Positions 5,385 to 7,156 of a stretch of DNA of 7,156 nt are shown here, piece by piece. The DNA is from Eubacterium sp. (GTDB lineage Bacteria > Bacillota > Clostridia > Oscillospirales > Acutalibacteraceae), in contig JAIDJS010000012.1 in assembly GCA_029052085.1 (NCBI GenBank), positions 1 through 7,156 on the forward strand. Direction: 5' to 3'. Within the stretch, counting starts at the first letter, position 1; each line of letters starts with the position of its first letter. Below the pieces are notes generated by a model. That model was given only the letters and a program-made list of their open reading frames with translations. It was not told the DNA's origin and did not search any database. The position numbers were made by a program, and so were the translations under genes.

Positions 5385-7156
5385 TTACGCTTCTTTTTCT
5401 TTCTTTTTGTTCTTAAACATTAAAACAATAATAAGGAAAGCAGCAACAATGGATATAGAAGCATACATAATCATTTTGAACATATCTGATGAGCCTGTAT
5501 CCACAGCACCGATAATGTTCTTATCTGCAATACCATCGCCATTGGTATCAATATTGGCATCTGCAATACCATCACCATCTAAATCAAGATTAAGATCAGC
5601 TTTGCCATCGCCGTCTGTATCGATATTGATGTCTGCCTTTCCGTCATCATCTGTATCGATATTGATATCCGGTTTGCCATCCTTATCTGTATCAATATTC
5701 ACATCAGGTTTGCTGTCGCCGTCTGTATCAATATTGATATCCGCTTTACCATCATTATCTGTATCAATATTGATGTCCGGCTTGCCATCGCCGTCTATAT
5801 CTATATTCACATCAGGTTTTCCGTCGCCGTCTGTATCAATATTGATATCAGGCTTTCCATCGCCATTTGTATCTATATTGATATCAGGCTTACCGTCGCC
5901 ATCTGTATCTATATTGATGTCCGGCTTACCATCGCCGTCTGTATCTATATTGATGTCTGGCTTGCCGTCATCATCTGTATCTATATTGATATCCGGTTTG
6001 CCATCCTTATCTGTATCAACATTCACATCAGGCTTGCCATCCTTATCTGTATCGATATTTACATCAGGCTTGCCATCCTTATCTGTATCAATATTCACAT
6101 CAGGTTTTCCGTCATCATCTGTATCGATATTAATATCAGGCTTTCCGTCCTTATCAGGATCTATATTAAGATCAGGTTCGCCGTCGCCGTCCGTATCAAT
6201 ATTAAGAACCTTCTTGTAGGTATAAACGATAAGAATATCTTCCTCCGTCATTTCGCCGGAGGTATTATTTGTTGAAGAAATCAATTGATACTCATAAATG
6301 CTCTTTGCAGTTGTGCTGTAGCTTTCAAACACCTTACCATTAACAACATCACTTTCTGCAATTTCATTACCTTCTTCGTCTACATAACGAATGATAAGCT
6401 TTGAATCCTTAAGCTTATAAACATAATTTACAACAATTAACTCTTCGGTAAGTTCGCCCTGCGCATTTTCAGGAACAGAAACTAATTCATAGCCCTTGAT
6501 TTCCTTTGCTGAAGTGGAATATTTATCAAAAACATTTCCGTATTGTGCAACACTTTCTGCCAGCTTATTGCCTGCTTCGTCAACATAATTTGCAACAACA
6601 CCGGAGCCTTTAAGCGCATAAACATAATTTACAGTTTGCTGATTTTCAGCAAATGTGCCATTTGCATTTCCCGGCATCATAGTTAATTCATAGCCGTTAA
6701 TCTGCTTAGCTTCTGTTTTATAAGCTTCAAATACCTTTCCGTTTAAGGTTTCACTTTCTGCAATTTCATTGCCGTTTATATCAACATAACGAACAACAAC
6801 AGTAGAATCCTTAAGCTTATAGGTATAATAAACCTGAATTACATCTTCTTCTCTTACACCTTCGGCATTTTCCGAAGAAGCAATTAATTCATAGCCTAAA
6901 ATATCCTTTGGATATGTTGTATATTTCTCAAAATACTTACCTGTTGTTGTTTCTGAAGCAGCAATTTCTTTACCGTTTTCATCAACATAATTTGCAGTAA
7001 CTGAAGAATCCTTAAGTGCATAAACATATGTTACAACTGTTTCATCAGCATCAATTTTACCTGCTGCATTTACAGGAGTCTGCTTTAACGCATATCCCTT
7101 AATTTCTTTTGCTTCAGTAGTGTAATCATCAAAATATCTGGTTTCCTGCGTTTCGC
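5385..7156 (-). CDS. C-terminal part of a large surface protein: MucBP repeats, acidic 12-residue repeats, membrane anchor (5' end beyond window)
   Basis: The gene is open without a stop from the right window edge to TAA at 5385-5387, showing 589 C-terminal residues. An internal Met at 6680 is not the start: the frame upstream continues with the same repeat pattern. Order in the protein: one partial and four complete MucBP-like units of 66-67 residues, 19 tandem 12-residue Asp-rich repeats, the linker KNIIGAVDTGSSD, a hydrophobic helix (about 5415-5474) and the basic tail KNKKKEKEA. MucBP modules occur in surface proteins of Gram-positive bacteria, some of which bind mucus. The architecture says a wall- or membrane-anchored stalk protein exposed outside the cell, with the functional head probably in the missing N-terminal part. 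The anchor motif is not a canonical LPxTG. It converges on the membrane-protein gene and is followed by a hairpin terminator. Confidence 0.9.
   Translation of the reverse strand, partial: ETQETRYFDDYTTEAKEIKGYALKQTPVNAAGKIDADETVVTYVYALKDSSVTANYVDENGKEIAASETTTGKYFEKYTTYPKDILGYELIASSENAEGVREEDVIQVYYTYKLKDSTVVVRYVDINGNEIAESETLNGKVFEAYKTEAKQINGYELTMMPGNANGTFAENQQTVNYVYALKGSGVVANYVDEAGNKLAESVAQYGNVFDKYSTSAKEIKGYELVSVPENAQGELTEELIVVNYVYKLKDSKLIIRYVDEEGNEIAESDVVNGKVFESYSTTAKSIYEYQLISSTNNTSGEMTEEDILIVYTYKKVLNIDTDGDGEPDLNIDPDKDGKPDINIDTDDDGKPDVNIDTDKDGKPDVNIDTDKDGKPDVNVDTDKDGKPDINIDTDDDGKPDINIDTDGDGKPDINIDTDGDGKPDINIDTNGDGKPDINIDTDGDGKPDVNIDIDGDGKPDINIDTDNDGKADINIDTDGDSKPDVNIDTDKDGKPDINIDTDDDGKADINIDTDGDGKADLNLDLDGDGIADANIDTNGDGIADKNIIGAVDTGSSDMFKMIMYASISIVAAFLIIVLMFKNKKKEKEA
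5388..5522 (-). other. C-terminal anchor region with degenerate sortase-like motif
   Basis: The last 45 residues read as linker, VDTG followed by SSD, about 20 hydrophobic residues (near MIMYASISIVAAFLIIVLMF), then KNKKKEKEA. This tripartite layout of motif, helix and positive tail is that of sortase substrates. However, the Leu-Pro of LPxTG is replaced by Ala-Val, so only the final Thr-Gly is kept. It may be a substrate of a sortase with relaxed specificity, or simply a membrane-retained protein. Confidence 0.6.
5523..6206 (-). repeat. 19 tandem 36-bp units encoding 12-residue Asp-rich repeats
   Basis: The array is 684 bp, exactly 19 x 36, with no unit gained or lost in length. The consensus is [I/V/L]NIDTDxDGKPD, where x is G, K, D or N. 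Asp makes up about one third of the residues. The pattern DxDxDGxxD matches the calcium-ligand spacing of thrombospondin type 3 and dockerin/EF-hand loops, so calcium-dependent stiffening of a stalk is likely. The terminal units are the most diverged: unit 1 has GEPD, unit 18 LNLDLDGDGIAD and unit 19 ANIDTNGDGIAD. Central units are more uniform, as expected from unequal exchange within the array. Confidence 0.93.
6207..7154 (-). repeat. MucBP-like protein repeats, four complete and one partial
   Basis: Units in protein order: partial 7154-7008 (49 residues), 7007-6807 (67), 6806-6606 (67), 6605-6405 (67) and 6404-6207 (66). Each runs from a start such as S-x-V-x-x-x-YVDExGNEIAES through GKVFExYxTxAKxIxGYEL to a final VxxVYTYKLKD. 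The YVDExG, GYEL and terminal YVYxLK landmarks are those of the MucBP family (PF06458). The DNA of the units has diverged much more than the downstream 36-bp array, so these duplications are older. The two spare bases 7155-7156 belong to a split codon at the window edge. Confidence 0.85.

Noticed and set aside
5523..6206. CRISPR array suggested by regular 36-bp repeats
   Set aside because: Units are contiguous with no unique spacers and they translate into one conserved 12-residue motif.
5299..6219. Long + strand open frame with a Ser/Pro-rich 12-residue repeat opposite the acidic array
   Set aside because: The 36-bp unit is a multiple of three, so a stop-free antisense frame is automatic. 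There is no ribosome binding site before its ATG, and the - strand frame has clear domains and continues past the array.
5385..6680. Met at 6680 as the start of the surface protein
   Set aside because: The frame stays open to the window edge and encodes further MucBP units of the same spacing; the Met lies in the middle of a unit.

Overview
This window looks like a low-GC, anaerobic Gram-positive chromosome of the gut Clostridia type (Ruminococcaceae/Oscillospiraceae/Lachnospiraceae-like). The clues are strong AGGAGG-type ribosome binding sites, AT-rich intergenic DNA, oxygen-sensitive Fe-S flavoenzyme content, nickel-chaperone genes, and a surface protein with MucBP repeats and a C-terminal membrane anchor. 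The genus cannot be fixed from sequence reading alone.

Left part (1-4075, + strand): a compact three-gene operon. An AT-rich leader carries a 10-bp inverted repeat (64-73 / 94-103) and a good sigma-A-type promoter (TTGAGA, 17 bp, TAAAAT; 109-137). It is followed by hypB (173-841, nickel-insertion GTPase), a 939-residue multi-cluster Fe-S/FAD/NAD(P)H oxidoreductase with a GltD-like core (906-3725), and hypA (3731-4075, Ni/Zn metallochaperone). No hypC, hypD, hypE, hypF or hydrogenase structural gene is in view. A large flavoprotein placed between the two nickel chaperones is the most interesting functional arrangement here. It suggests, but does not prove, that nickel delivery and electron transfer serve one enzyme system.

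Middle part (4076-5384): a Trp-rich polytopic membrane protein of unknown function (probably the DUF5692 type). Its reading frame has no ATG, GTG or TTG at a sensible distance from an excellent ribosome binding site. The best-placed start is an ATT codon at 4157. The gene ends in a perfect 12-bp terminator hairpin (5224-5251). A second hairpin (5342-5372) serves the convergent gene.

Right part (5385-7156, - strand): the 3' end of a large surface-protein gene that runs off the window. In protein order it holds one partial and four complete MucBP-like repeats of about 67 residues, then 19 exact-length tandem 12-residue acidic repeats of the type [I/V/L]NIDTDxDGKPD (likely calcium-binding, like thrombospondin type 3 or dockerin loops). 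It ends with a short linker, a membrane helix and a Lys-rich tail preceded by a degenerate sortase-like VDTG motif. A long open frame on the opposite strand of the repeats is a by-product of the 36-bp periodicity.
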